Assembly: GCA_037127315.1 (NCBI GenBank)
Contig: JBBBDQ010000398.1
Span: forward strand, 4,686,501 to 4,750,500
Reading direction: 5' to 3'
Source of the DNA: Ascarosepion bandense
Lineage: Eukaryota; Mollusca; Cephalopoda; Sepiida; Sepiidae
Length of the DNA stretch: 64,000 nt
Shown piece by piece: positions 43,075-54,080 of this stretch; within the stretch, counting starts at the first letter, position 1, and the number at the start of each line of letters is the position of its first letter. Under the pieces are notes generated by a model. The model had not been told where the DNA came from and did not search any database. It saw only the letters and a list, made by a program, of their open reading frames with translations. The position numbers and the translations under genes were made by a program.

Positions 43075-44655
43075 TTTCCTTATAACTAAAAAATACCTAT
43101 CGTTTGTTGCATTTTCTTTTATAAAAATGCTCAATACAGAGTAGAATTAAATCTTGCAATTTTGTTATTACAATATTTAGTTCTACTAAAAAAAAACAAA
43201 AGGACCTCGATAAGTAAAATTCGGAATATATTCGACTGAAGAGAGTCAACTTTAGGGTTGAAATAAGGCTAAAATAGTCATCATAGATCAATTTGTTTCT
43301 TACTTATATTCAATTTTGATTTGGGCAATCAGTTATTTCCTTTCGTTAATCACATATTACAACTTGTAATGATAGTCTTTCCCGTAAAACAATATTACCT
43401 CAAATCAGATAATGAGCAACTGACACGAAATTGGATCTAGAATATATCCAGGTACATGGTTGATATTCGGCGCCCGCCAGGTTTAAACTCTGTTGAACAT
43501 AAACGGATCATAATACAGAACATAATAAATTCTATCCTGTTATATACAAACAAAGGTATCAAATTTCTGGACAGCTTTGGAACGTACAACACAAGGAGTC
43601 AATTACACCTTCGACGCCATACCTCTTTACATAGCGCATAGTCACCATTAATAAAATGAAGGATGCTGACACGGATGAATAGGTAGATGTCTGTAATATT
43701 TTTAGTGATACATTATCGTTATACTTTATTATTTCCTTTGTTATTTCACTTTCATTAACATTTTTTTGTATTTTTCTATCCTCCGAACAAAATTCCAGAC
43801 TGCCATTGTAATACTTGAAAAAGATTAATCAACATTTTCCATCTTGCGTACTTTGATGTTCTCAGCATTTCTTAAAATAGAGAGTCAATTTTTCTGTAAC
43901 AAATTTGTTTTCTTTCTTTCTTTCTTTCATTTTAGTTTTTTTGTTTCCTTTGAGATCAAACGATCGTTTGGCTGCCATCTTGTTTTCGAACAATGTCTTT
44001 TCTAATCGTTCACCTTTATTTCCCGCGGTTCTGTGTGTTTTAGTGAGGAGTCCGTTTTTTGTTTGTTTGTTTGTTTGTTTTATTTTATTTTATTTTTTTT
44101 TGTTTATTATGTCTGTTTATTTTTTCAATTCGTCAAGTAATTAAAACCGCTTTCATTCAATTTATTATTGAAGCGCTTAATTTTAAAATTTCACTCTAAA
44201 CGCATATTGTATCTCTCTAACTGAATATATTCAATGGTGGTTTCCAAAACAATTTGATTGTCTCAAATTCAATATATACAAGGATTTATTTACATATGAA
44301 CTTCTCTTTCTACTTATAGTTTTCTCATGTTTTTATTTCACGCGTAAACGATATCTTTGTTGTTTCAATGCAAACATTTCAATAAGTATTTTTCTTGGCT
44401 TATTTAGAAGTAAATGAACATCCGCTATAAAATAGTATCTTTATTTCATTAAATATACATATTTAAATTATAATTCCCAGTTGATATTCTAGCCAAAACT
44501 GATTTATGCATTTCGTATAATTTCCTTTAGAAACGACATGAATCCATTATTCTTCAGTCTTTTTTTAAATGGCAGGACAATCTGGTTTCTGCTATCATGG
44601 AATGAAACCATCTAAGAAAGTAAAAACACTAATTTTAAACCTAATAAATAACGGT
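43075..44655. other. AT-rich spacer, no gene recognised
   Basis: Only short frames; pyrimidine- and TTTG-rich runs at 43905-44100. Nothing assigned. Confidence 0.4.
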
Positions 44656-44661
44656 GCAGAT

Positions 44662-44830
44662 CAGGGGTTACCAAACGTTTTAGAATCGCGACCTACTATT
44701 CATGACAGCACTTTATAGCGACCCACTCAAATTTGCTGGGCAAAAACATCCGAAAGAATATAAAAAAATATTTGTATGAATAGGTGAAATTTGTTTTCAT
44801 TTTTACAATGACTTATGATTTAACTGGAAG
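44662..44830 (+). repeat. hAT-like transposon end
   Basis: CAGGGGTTACCAAACGTTTT followed by GAATCGCGACC and GCGACCCACTC is very like the terminal repeats of hAT (Charlie-type) elements, which begin CAGNGGTTCNCAAAC and contain GCGACCC. No transposase or opposite end was found. Confidence 0.55.
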
Positions 44831-44865
44831 CATTACCAACCCTGATTCGTTAAGCTCGTCAAAGC

Positions 44866-45187
44866 GGAAAATAATGGCAACCTACTGCAGGAAAATCTTC
44901 TGACCAGTCAGTCATGTCTCTTTCGAGACATGGTCGCGGGTATCACGTATGGGATTTAACTGACCGAGAAAGCTGTGAATTCTTGATAATCTCAACACGG
45001 ATGAAGAATAGTCTTAAAGAAAAACAGAAGGTTGAGAATACTGCTGTGAAGACTACGGAAACAACATACAAGCAACAAGTTTTAGAAAAGAATGCAAACA
45101 AAAAAGACACTACTGTTTAACATCAAAAAGAGACAGTTGATATTTCTAGGACAGCATTTTTTAAAAATTGTTTCACCCCAAGCAAAT
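44866..45187 (+). repeat. Left arm of a large inverted duplication
   Basis: It consists of the 3' part of a tRNA-derived SINE (44866-44962, with the GTCTC-TTTC-GAGAC hairpin) and about 200 bp of unrelated flank. That flank contains the 68-codon frame 44914-45120, and the arm closes with the last ~20 bases of a CR1-like tail in antisense (TTGTTTCACCCCAAGC). Apart from a few changes it is the mirror image of 46011-46343. Confidence 0.85.
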
Positions 45188-45194
45188 CTTTCCT

Positions 45195-46035
45195 GCTCCT
45201 CACCCCCATAAGCATAGGCCAAGCGAGTCTCCCTGAAATCAATATATTGCACTTCCTCGGCCTTACCCTATCTTTGACCTCAAGTGAACTCATTACATTG
45301 AGTCAATAGCTAAATCCACTGCTAGGAAGGCTGGATCACTGTATCCGGCCAGGAAGTTTTTTACGCCTGAATTAATCTTGCACATAGACAAATAGATTAT
45401 CCATCCGTGCATAGAATACTGTTGTTATATATGGTCAGTCGCTCCAGCTGTGTTCTCAAAAGGCTCCAAAGGACAATCTTTAACGAGATAGGTCCCGACT
45501 TGGCAGCTCGACTCCAGCCACTTTCTCACCGGCGGGATGTAGCTCCCCTCTGTTATACAAATATATTCATGGCTTTTGCTCCGACGAGCTTAAGTCACTG
45601 GTGCCCCCGCCACTAGAATTTAGTCGCGCAATCAGTCTGGCAACAAGGTCTCACCCATTCACAGTTCGATCAACAAGATGCAGGCGTCAATTCTACTCCT
45701 GTAGCTTCTTTTCTCGCACCTCCCGCCTGTGGAACTCCCTTCTGTATACTTACTTTCCTGACGACTACAACCTCCAGGAATTTAAATGCAATGTCAATAC
45801 CAATCTATCATCCACTTGACTCCAGTTCTTTCTACATAGCCCTATATATTCTATTTTCTTTTGCTTTCTCTCTACCGTCGAAATTGTCTTTGCATCTGTG
45901 TTTCCATATTTTTCTTGTCCTTTCTCTGACATCCACTGTAACTGGTCCGTCTTTGTCTTCACTCTTCTTATGTCTAAACTTTTACTCTTATGTAGCCCCC
46001 TGCTCATCAGGGCGGTACCGCCTTGCTTGGGGTGA
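45195..46035 (+). pseudogene. CR1-like LINE 3' end in the centre of the inverted duplication
   Basis: Frames include an RT-thumb stretch (LGLTLSLTSSELITLSQ-like), ARLQPLSHRRDVAPLCYTNI, FSRAISLATRSHPFTVRSTR, FYSCSFFSRTSRLWNSLLYT and DDYNLQEFKCNVNTNLSST. The tail hairpin is GGGCGGTACCGCC and the end reads CTTGCTTGGGGTGAAACAAT. The frame in 45407-45819 shifts at least once. Confidence 0.85.
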
Positions 46036-46343
46036 AACAATTTTTAAAAAATAGTGTGCTAGAAATATCAACTGTCTCTTTCTGATGTTAAACAGTAGTG
46101 TCTTTTTTGTTTACATTTTTGTCTAAAACTTGTTGCTTGTATGTTTGTTCCGTAGTATTCACAGCAGTATTCTCAAACTTCTGTTTTTCTTTAAGACTAT
46201 TCTTCATCCGTGTTGAGATTATCAAGAATTCACAGCCTTCTCGGCCAGCTAAATCCCATACGTGATACCCGCTTGTGCGACCATGTCTCGAAAGAGACAT
46301 GACTGACTGGTCAGAAGATTTTCCTGCAGTAGGTTGCCATTAT
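46011..46343 (-). repeat. Right arm of a large inverted duplication
   Basis: Mirror of 44866-45187. The minus-strand frame 46300-46088 (70 codons) and the plus-strand frame 44914-45120 (68 codons) encode almost the same peptide (STRMKNSLKEKQK is shared). This reflects DNA duplication, not protein selection that I can demonstrate. The arms contain a SINE end, so the 'ORF' starts inside the SINE hairpin (MSLSRHG) and is probably not a gene. Confidence 0.85.
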
Positions 46344-46765
46344 TTTCTGCGGCAGACTGGTGGCCAACCAAGGCTATAGAATACAGTCGTTTCTTGCTGT
46401 TTGCTATATCGTGGAATGAAAAGATACACAGAAAATGTAGATAACTACTTTATTAACGGTTTGATACAACGAAATGTATATACAATATCAACAGTCTCAC
46501 GCAGTAGTAGGTACTACTTTACCGAAGTCCGTGATACTGACCACCTCCCGTGCTTAGCACACATTGTCTTTTATACATCCCGGCGAACCGGATGTTACAC
46601 AGTGCGAGCCTCGACAAAACATTAATTAATTGGTGGACAGAGAAGAGACTGATGAATATTTTTACAAAGGGTATTTCGGCTTAAATAAAAGCAACGACTG
46701 AACTGGAATTCGAACTCGGCTCTCAGATTTTTTTATTCCGAACCAATATCCACTGCACCACCTGC
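46243..46765 (-). repeat. tRNA-derived SINE, copy 4, split by an LTR
   Basis: The 3' portion lies at 46243-46384 and the 5' portion at about 46635-46765 (with GAATTCGAACTC, the reverse of the B box, and ATATCCACTGCACCA, the reverse of the A box). The ~240 bp in between are not SINE and look like a solo LTR. Confidence 0.75.
46388..46623 (-). mobile_element. Solo LTR inserted in a SINE
   Basis: The minus-strand sequence starts TGTTTTGTCGAGGCTCGCAC near 46621. It then has TATAAAAG (46567-46574) and AATAAAG about 120 bp further (near 46450), and ends about 55 bp later near ATATAGCAAACA. A TATA-box, poly(A)-signal and TG start in this order are what an LTR shows. The exact right boundary and target duplication are not clear. 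Confidence 0.5.
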
Positions 46766-46854
46766 CAGATAAGAAGACTAAAGTTCAGTATTCTTATCGT
46801 AGCTTCTAAATGTTTTTTCATTGTTTCATATGAAATGTTTGTTTTTTGATAATT

Positions 46855-47036
46855 TCCTTGGTTTTTGGAAAGCCTCTTTCGTTATTCCAATCCGCTTTAG
46901 GGATTCAGTGTCACACTTTCAGTCCTCTGTTAAAACAATTCCGAGATATTTACATTGTTTTATCTGTTCGATGTTGGTGTCTCTAATTCTAAATTTGTAC
47001 TTTGATTTTTTTTCCTTTGAAGAAAACTATGCACTC
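46855..47036 (-). pseudogene. RTE-like LINE fragment
   Basis: In one minus-strand frame: KYKFRIRDTNIEQIKQCKYL, then GIVLTED, a stop, and KCDTESLKRIGITKEAFPK. This matches the connection region KYLGNMLTEDxKCDTE of RTE-like RTs, also seen at 58395-58724. Confidence 0.65.
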
Positions 47037-47041
47037 TCTCA

Positions 47042-47688
47042 GTTGACCTATTGTTGTCATATCTGGTCAGGCGCCCCTGCTGTTCGTCTCAGTGTTCTCG
47101 TCAGGCTCCAACGGAGAATATGTAATGGGATTGGTCCCGACTTGGCAGTTCGTCTCCAGCCACTTTCTCACCAGCGGAATGTGGCTTCTCTCTGACTCTT
47201 CTATAAATATTTTCATGGATTCTGCTCTGACGAACTTAGGTCACTGGTGCTCTCTCCACAAGAATTTACTCGGGTAACCAGACTGACAAGAAGGTCCCAA
47301 CTTTTGCAATTAGATCAACCAAATGCAGCCGACAATTCTACTCCACCAACTTCCCGCCTGTGGAATTTCCTTCCATATGCTTGCGTTGTGACGGCTACAA
47401 CCTCCAGGAATTTAAATGCAATGTCAATACCCATCTCTTAACCACTTGACTCCAGTACTTTCTACATCACCCTGTATATCTTGTTCTTTTCCCTTCTTTC
47501 TACCTTCGCAACTGTCTTCACACTGTGTTCCCATCCTGCTCTTGCCCTTTTTCTGACACCTCCTGAAACTGGTTCGTCTTTTTCTTCACTCTCCTCCTGT
47601 CTGAACTTTTACTCTTATGTAGTCTCCTGCGCATCAGTGGCTGTGCCACCTTGCTTGGGGTGTAACGATTAAAAAAACAAACAAACAA
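47042..47688 (+). pseudogene. CR1-like LINE 3' end
   Basis: Frames: YCCHIWSGAPAVRLSVLVRL, RRICNGIGPDLAVRLQPLSH, QRNVASL, then a shift, QEFTRVTRLTRRS and the SRLWNFLPYA block (the SFFSRT piece is lost). The tail hairpin reads GTGGCTGTGCCAC, in which two positions differ from the usual form but still pair. It ends TGTAACGATTAAAAAAAC. Confidence 0.85.
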
Positions 47689-47689
47689 G

Positions 47690-48410
47690 TAAAGTGACTA
47701 CATCCAATCAATAGCTACCGCTGCTGCTAGAAAAGTAGAGCGACTCTGTCAGACCAGGAAATTTTCTGGTCATAATTCCATCTTGGACATATACCAATCT
47801 ACTATTTGACTGTGTTTTAAATATTGTTGCCATATTTGGTCGTGTGCTCCAGTTATTCATCTCGGGATTCTCAACAAAATTCAAAAGAGGGTCTACAATG
47901 CAACGATTCTGTTTTGGCCGCACCACTTCAGTCACTTTCTCACCGACAGGATGTGGCTTCCCTCTGTCTTTTCTACAAATATTTTCACGGATTCTACTCT
48001 GACGAGCTCATCTCTTCTACATGAATTCACTCGAGATACTAGATTGACAACTAGGTCGTACTCTTTTACACTCAAAGCGGTCAAATCTTACTCCACTTCT
48101 ACTCAACAGTTTCTTTTCTTGCACTTTCTGCCTGTGGAACTTCTTTCAGTATATTTACTTCCCTGATAGCTACAATCTCCAAGAGTTTAAGTGAACATCA
48201 ATTGCTATCTGTTATCTCCCTGAATCCCCTTTTACTCTTATTTTTCCCCGACACGCAATGTATATTGTTCTTCTTCCTGTTCGCTCTATTCTCACATAAC
48301 GCCCTGCGCACCAGTATCCCCATTTTTCTCTTTATCATTCTCCGACACTCGTTGCATCTTGATACACTCTCTTCTCATTTTTTTTCCTCATGAAACTTCC
48401 TGAGCACAAG
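47690..48410 (+). pseudogene. Diverged CR1-like LINE 3' end
   Basis: Immediately follows the previous copy. Frames show ARKVERLCQTRKFSGHNSIL-type (frame-dependent), HCCHIWSCAPVIHLGILNKI, QPLSHRQDVASLCLFYKYFH, then a FLHFLPVELLSVYLLP block. No good tail. It forms an older subfamily with 3215-3720. Confidence 0.7.
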
Positions 48411-48416
48411 TGTCAG

Positions 48417-49243
48417 TACTGACTTGATTGGAGTGCTCCCGGAGAGTAATACACTACGCCTCATCGGACTTACACTGTCCTCAGACCTCAAATGGAACCA
48501 CTATATTGAATCCATAGCAAAATCTACTGCTAAGAAGGTTGGGTCACTCTGTCAATCCAGGATTTTTTTTCCACCTGAATCCATCCTGCATATATACAAG
48601 TCAACCATCCCTCGTGCATGGAGTACTGCTGCCATTTATGGTCAGGCGCCCCTGCCGTTCTCCTCGGTGTTCTTGACAAGCTCCACAGGAGAGTCTGTAA
48701 TGTGATAGGTACTGATCCGGGGGCTCGACTGCAGCCACTTCCCCATCGTCGAAATGTGGCCTCCCTTTGTCTGTTCTATAAATACTTTCATGGCTTCTGC
48801 TCAGACGAACTTAAGTCACTGATGCCTCCTCAACAGGTGTTTCCTCGTGCAACCAGACTGGCAACTGGGTCCCACCCATTCACAGTCAGGTTAGCCAAAT
48901 GCAGACGACAATTCTACTCCTGCAGCTTCTTCTCTCGCACTTCCCGCCTGTGGAACTCGCTTCCGTATTCTAGCTTTCCTGACAGCTACAACCTCCAGAA
49001 ATTTAAATGCAAAGTCAATACTCATCTACTAACCACTGGCCTCTAGCTCTCTCCCCACCCCCGTATAACCTTCCATTTCTCTCCACCTATGTATCTGTCA
49101 TCGCACCTGCTTTTTCAGGTTTCTATTGTTGCTTTCTAACTAGTTTGTACTCCTCATTCTTTTCTAATTAATCTTTTTTACATTTATGTAGCCCCCTGCA
49201 CATCAGTGGCGTTTCCGCCTTGCTCGGGGTGAAATGATTAAAA
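48417..49243 (+). pseudogene. CR1-like LINE 3' end, longest and best kept copy
   Basis: It begins with the last RT segment (LIGVLPESNTLRLIGLTLSS, DLKWNHYIESIAKSTAKKVG, FFPPESILHIYKSTI). After one shift, an open frame 48618-49046 (142 codons) continues EYCCHLWSGAPAVLLGVLDK, ARLQPLPHRRNVASLCLFYK, YFHGFCSDELKSLMPPQQVF, SFFSRTSRLWNSLPYSSFPD, YNLQKFKCKVNTHLL. A 150-bp 3' UTR follows, with the tail GTAGCCCCCTGCACATCAG, GGCGTTTCCGCC, TTGCTCGGGGTGAAATGATT. It is 5' truncated before the RT catalytic motifs. CR1/L2-type assignment is by general resemblance (RT thumb plus SxLWNSLP end). Confidence 0.85.
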
Positions 49244-49409
49244 AGAAAAATGGTGATGAAAAAAAACCGTTTTCTTGCAATTGATATTTGTGCTTTTCAT
49301 CTCGCTTTCAATCAAAGAGAAATCGTAAGAGTAAAAGAAAATCATAAAATCCTACTAGATTTTTCAGATGCAGTCACTCTTGGGTGAATTTCATGATACA
49401 ATAGGTCAG

Positions 49410-49712
49410 TTAGGTGTTATACTTGATACAAGCTTGGGCAATCATGTCTCGAAAGAGACATGACTGACTGGGCAGAAAATTATCCTACAGTAGGTTGCCA
49501 TTAATTTCTGCGGTAGACTGGTTGCCAGCCAAGGTTATAGAACTCAATCTGTTCTGTTATTTAACCCATAACTGGAGGGAAGAGACGGATTAATACCATT
49601 CCCCAGGGTATTTGCGCGTAAGTGAATGCAAGGAATTCAACTTGAATTTGAAATTGGCTCCCCGATTTCTCGTTCTGAGCCGATATCCACTGCACCACAA
49701 CGCACATAGGTA
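49410..49712 (-). repeat. tRNA-derived SINE, copy 5
   Basis: Complete-looking copy. On the minus strand it has A-box-like GTGCAGTGGATATCGG (49680-49697) and a B-box region altered to CAATTTCAAATTC (49645-49657). The body and the GTCTC-TTTC-GAGAC hairpin (about 49447-49463) follow. Confidence 0.8.
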
Positions 49713-49799
49713 ACAGGTTGATGCTGTAAACCCTTTCACAATGAAGAGTAAGCTGATTTTGCTGACAGTTTAATGATGAGTGACAGATTAATAACAATA

Positions 49800-50760
49800 A
49801 ATGAATTTATAACTGTTAGAAAACCTTGTCTTACGAAGGGATTCCGACGCTGCCTATTTCCTATCTTGCAAATCAATTCGCAGTTATTAGCAAATTAATT
49901 CAGCAAACAAATTAGATATTACTAGGAATCCTTTTTGCCAATCAACTGGTGATATTCTGCAAAATCTGTTAAAAAAAATTCTAGATTTTTAGCAGTCACA
50001 TCTTACAGATAAATTTGCTACAGTTCGCAATGCCTCCTCAAATTGTTAGAAAACCTTTTCGTTATTGTCAGAAACCCCATCTTGCAAAATTCAGTTTTTG
50101 GCTGCAACCAGGTCTAATAATTACATTCACGATTCATAGAAACCTCATATGGCAAGCTTATTCACAAACTCACTCGTGAGTATTGATAGATTTATTTTGC
50201 AAAACAGTTGGAGAACCTTAGTAATCTCCACTTGGAAATGTATACTTGACGATTAGAGACATATTCTTGCAATGTAGCTGAAATTCAGAATTAACATCGT
50301 CTTTCAAATATAATTTGTTAGAAAGTTCGCAAACTATTCATAAATTCTTATCAGCTTCATCTTTGAAATCAATTCGCAACTATTAGAGAATATAATTTCC
50401 CAATATTTAACAAGTTCATCCTGAAAGCCCGATAAGCTTTTGCTGGCAATCACTTTTGTAAATGAACAGTTCACGATTATTGCCAATCTTGTTTAGAAAC
50501 CAATTCGTTATGGCAATAAATATTTTCTTGTATCTTTCAAACAAACTCCTGATGGTAAGCAACGTCATCTTTCAATTTAATTCACTTTTGCTAACAGTTT
50601 TCTTTTGCAAAGCGATGCGTTATTTTCGCATCCTTATCTTGTAAACCTCTGATTAGTAATCACTTTTCTTGCAAAGTAGTAATCCTTAGCTGCCACATCT
50701 TTTGAACTGATTTCCGATTGCTGGCAAGCCATTTAATGATATTCAGCAGCTGTCTCTTGC
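49800..50760. repeat. Highly degenerate tandem-like region
   Basis: Words of the kind ATCTTGCAAA, AATTCGCA(G/A)(T/C)TATTAG and GTTAGAAA recur irregularly (for example at 49863, 50090, 50195, 50270, 50360, 50605, 50672). No open frame is longer than about 60 codons. It may be an old satellite or minisatellite. Confidence 0.45.
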
Positions 50761-50899
50761 CAAAAAATTCATGATGTCCATGCTTAAATATCTTCTTTTA
50801 AGAAGTAATCGAGTTTTTATTCGTTATTCTGACAGATTTTAACACTTGCAAGAAAAAACTATCATTAAATACGTCATGATTTAGAATGACTCAACCGCT

Positions 50900-51420
50900 G
50901 AGCGCGGAGTCGATGAAGCAAAGACGAATCGTGCATTATAAAGGTAGATCTTTCCCAGATTCTGGAAAGTTCATATCTGCTCAAACGATTGATAAAGTTG
51001 TAATAGATTTTGATATTAATTAATCGTAGTTTTGCATACTTTAAACGTTATTTTTTGCGAATTCCCATATTTAAGTAGACGCCACGATATACTCACGACA
51101 GTTTCTTCTGCAAAAGTGATCACAAGTTCGAATCGCGACGTCGAACAAGCAAAGTCGAATCGTGTTTAATAAACGCAAATCTTTCCCAGATACCCAAAAG
51201 TTCATATAATGCTCAGTTTTGAATCCGAATGTATAAAAAGCAAATTCTAAAGTAATGGATTTTTATATTTATTAATGCGACTGATTTCATCAATTGAAAT
51301 CTTATTTATATTCGATGCCCATATCTAAGTAGACGCCCTGATGTGCACGATGATCTCTCCAGCAAAGTCAAAAGCAAGTTCAAATCCTGTTGAAGAGCGC
51401 ATATTTTTCTTTAATAAAAT
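50900..51420. repeat. Two to three diverged ~230-255-bp tandem units
   Basis: AAGCAAAG(A/T)CGAATCGTG occurs near 50915 and 51147, ATCTTTCCCAGAT near 50948 and 51178, AAGTAGACGCC at 51073 and 51327, and GCAAG/CAAGTTC(G/A)AATC near 51123 and 51378. The last word resembles a tRNA B box, but no A box was found in register. Confidence 0.55.
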
Positions 51421-51640
51421 TGTCAAATATTCTTAATATACACGAATATATATATATATATGCATGTTTTATTAAAATGAGAGGCCGGTTAAGTTTTATA
51501 GATTATTCTTATGTGAAGTTATAATTTTTTTCCTTTCAGTATATAAATTATATAAAAGTGTGTGAACGATTTATTTCTTCAAGAACTTTCGACTATACTT
51601 TTAGCCATCATCAAGAATTAATGTCATTTTACTTTTAACT
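51421..51640. other. AT-rich spacer
   Basis: Nothing recognised. Confidence 0.4.
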
Positions 51641-51645
51641 AAATA

Positions 51646-51770
51646 CAGCGGAACCTGTCGTATGCGACCACCCATACTGCCACCAAACTGGTCGTATACA
51701 GCAGGTGGTCGCTCACTAAAGTTTTATAGTCATGACCTATTTACGCCAGGAAAGTATATTCTACTCACCA
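51646..51770 (+). repeat. pogo/Tigger-like transposon end
   Basis: CAGCGGAACCTGTCGTATGC followed by GACCACC and, about 40 bp later, GGTGGTCGCTCAC. CAG(T/C)GGAACCT...CGACCACC is typical of the ends of pogo/Tigger-type elements. No transposase sequence is seen. Confidence 0.45.
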
Positions 51771-51838
51771 GAATATACATATTAGAATTTTACTATGGAA
51801 TCTGGCAATAAATAAATAAGTAAAACAAAACTTATTTC

Positions 51839-51847
<9 letters not shown>

Positions 51848-51892
<45 letters not shown>

Positions 51893-51962
51893 AAGAATAA
51901 ACCACCCAGTCGCAGTTGTTTCATCAATGTTCAAACTAGCACTTGGACAGTCAAATATTTGA

Positions 51963-52004
<42 letters not shown>
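51848..52004. repeat. Two (TA)n microsatellites
   Basis: 51848-51890 and 51966-52004, separated by 75 bp that begins TGAAGAATAAACC and ends TTTGATGATA. Confidence 0.95.
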
Positions 52005-52008
<4 letters not shown>

Positions 52009-52269
52009 AATAAGTTCTTGATATTTTCGAAAAATGGCGTTCTCAGAACGGCGTATGTGTAGTTTCAGATAGTAATGCCTTTATAAGTAAATACAATAAG
52101 CATGCTTGAGATTCGGAGTATATCATTTCGCCGAAGTGTAAACAACTTTGTTTTTCATAGCGTTAAATATATCGGATTTGGTGTCAAAGAAAGTGTATTT
52201 GTGGGGAATTGTACTGCACTAGCTTATTGAAAAGAAATCTGTAGCCATATTCTTGTTGAAACTTCTGGC

Positions 52270-53170
52270 GACCATGCTTTGTCGGAAACAACACGCAGAG
52301 GTTGATTTAGACGCTTCAAAAATAATGAATTTGATGTTGAAGACAAAGAATGTTGTGGCACACCAAAAATGTTTGAAGACAAACACTCATGTCAGGCGCA
52401 AGATGAACTTGCAGAATCATTATGTGTTGATCAAACTTCAATTTCAAAACATTTGAATGCATTAGGAATGATTCAAAAGCCAGAAGAGTGGGTGCCGTAC
52501 GATTTGAAGCTGACGGCGTCGAACGGCGTCTTGTCACGCGCGGAAAGCTGCTGTAACGGCAGAAAAAGAAAGATTTTTTGAATTGTATCGTGACCGGCGA
52601 TGAAGAGGGAATACACTTTGATAACCCTAAGCGTAGAAGACAGTTGGGTGAGCCCGGTCATTCATCAACATCGAGGGCAAAGCTAAATATCCATGGTTTG
52701 AAATTCTGCTTTGCATTATGTGAGATAATCTGTGTGTAGCTTATTATGAGCTGCTCAAATTAACTAAAACAATCATAGAAAATCGCTATAGCCTACAGTT
52801 GAGGCATTTCAGCCGAGCATAAAAAACGGCCGCTATATGAGCAGAGACAGGACAAAATGATTTTATAACAGGACAAATCTAGGCCACAAAATGTCTTGAT
52901 GTCCTACCCCACCCGCCGTATTCAGCAGACATTGACTTGTCCGATTGCCACTTGCTCCGATCGATGGCATAGGATCTGGCTGAGCAGCACTTTCATCTGT
53001 AAGAAAATGACAAAAAAAAAAATTGAAAAATATTTCGACTCGTGGTTAGCCTCAGAAGACGTATCGTTTTTCTTGACATGGAATTCAAATACTGCCAAAA
53101 GGATGGAAAACATAATTTGCTAACGATGGACAATACTTTCAGTGATATGTTTCTTACTAATTTTTTAAAA
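52270..53170 (+). pseudogene. mariner transposase pseudogene
   Basis: Shifted frames together recover most of a mariner transposase. EFDVEDKECCGTPKMFEDKH (52327-52386) is followed by QDELAESLCVDQTSISKHLN, ALGMIQKPEEWVPYDLK (HTH region), then after a shift VTGDEEGIHFDNPKRRRQLG (52590-52650, around the first catalytic Asp), RAKLNIHG and AYYELLKL. The last part is the C-terminal TCKKMTKKKIEKYFDSWLAS then EDVSFF and KRMENII (53000-53120). The middle Asp (HDNARPH) and the final PHPPYSPDLAPxDYH block are damaged. Typical mariner proteins are about 345 residues; here the frame is broken at least four times. No clear terminal inverted repeats were found. Confidence 0.85.
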
Positions 53171-53179
53171 ATAAAACAT

Positions 53180-53640
53180 TACTTTTCATGAAAAATCACC
53201 AAGAACTGAATATACTTGCTTAATAAACGCAGCGTTTTCTCAAATATTGTCATCCACTAAAATGACGCCAATACTATAAAATATTGCCTCTCGCAAATTA
53301 ATTGACTGATGCTATTTACCAGTTCCTGCCACCCGCCATACTTAGCCACTTCATCTCGAAAACATTCGCGAATATTTGCCACCGCGTAACATGGACGAAC
53401 ACTTCATTATCACCAACATCGTGTTGAAGGCCGATTTGCTTTCTGAAGACTATAATATTTTGTTCCTATACCAAACTAATTTCATTAATTACCTTTTCAA
53501 AATTGCAACTTCGAGAAGTTAATTAATGAAAATAGTTAATTTTTTTTCAGTTTTCAAAGTAGCTTATTATTAAGTGAATATTATTAGGTCATTATTATAG
53601 AGAATAGTCTTTTTTAAAATTTTATGTTTACTGATATTTT
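53180..53640. other. AT-rich spacer
   Basis: Nothing recognised. Confidence 0.4.
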
Positions 53641-54080
53641 TTCCTTTTTAATTTACATTTTAATTCTTCCTTCCTTCTTCTCTTCTAATTTTTCTTTCTT
53701 TCTTTCTGTCTTTCTTTCTTCTTTTCTTTTTACATTGTTTTTTTTTCTTATTATATCGATTATCATTTTTTGGTTCTCATAATGTCCATCTTTCTTCTAC
53801 TTTTCTCTTTTGTCCGTTCGTTCTTTCTTTCTATAATTCTCACATTGTCTTTTACTTTCATCACATATTGTCTATCTTTTTGTTCATATTGTTTTTCTTT
53901 GGCTTTCTAACTTTCATTCTTTTGTTCTTTCTTTCTTTATTTCTTCCATTGTTATCATTTTAATCATTTATCTCTTCTTTGCTCTTTTTTCTTCTTCAAG
54001 TTTCCTATTTTCTTTTCTTAATTTTCTTTTGAAACTTTCTTGTCATTTATCATTCTTTCCAAAAATATTTTCCATTCCCT
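53640..54080. repeat. TTTC-rich pyrimidine tract
   Basis: Imperfect TTTC/TTCT repeats, densest at 53690-53730. Confidence 0.7.

Noticed and set aside
44914..46300. A near-identical 68/70-codon pair of frames as a possible conserved small gene
   Set aside because: Both lie in the arms of one inverted duplication and start inside a SINE hairpin, so the similarity is explained by DNA duplication.
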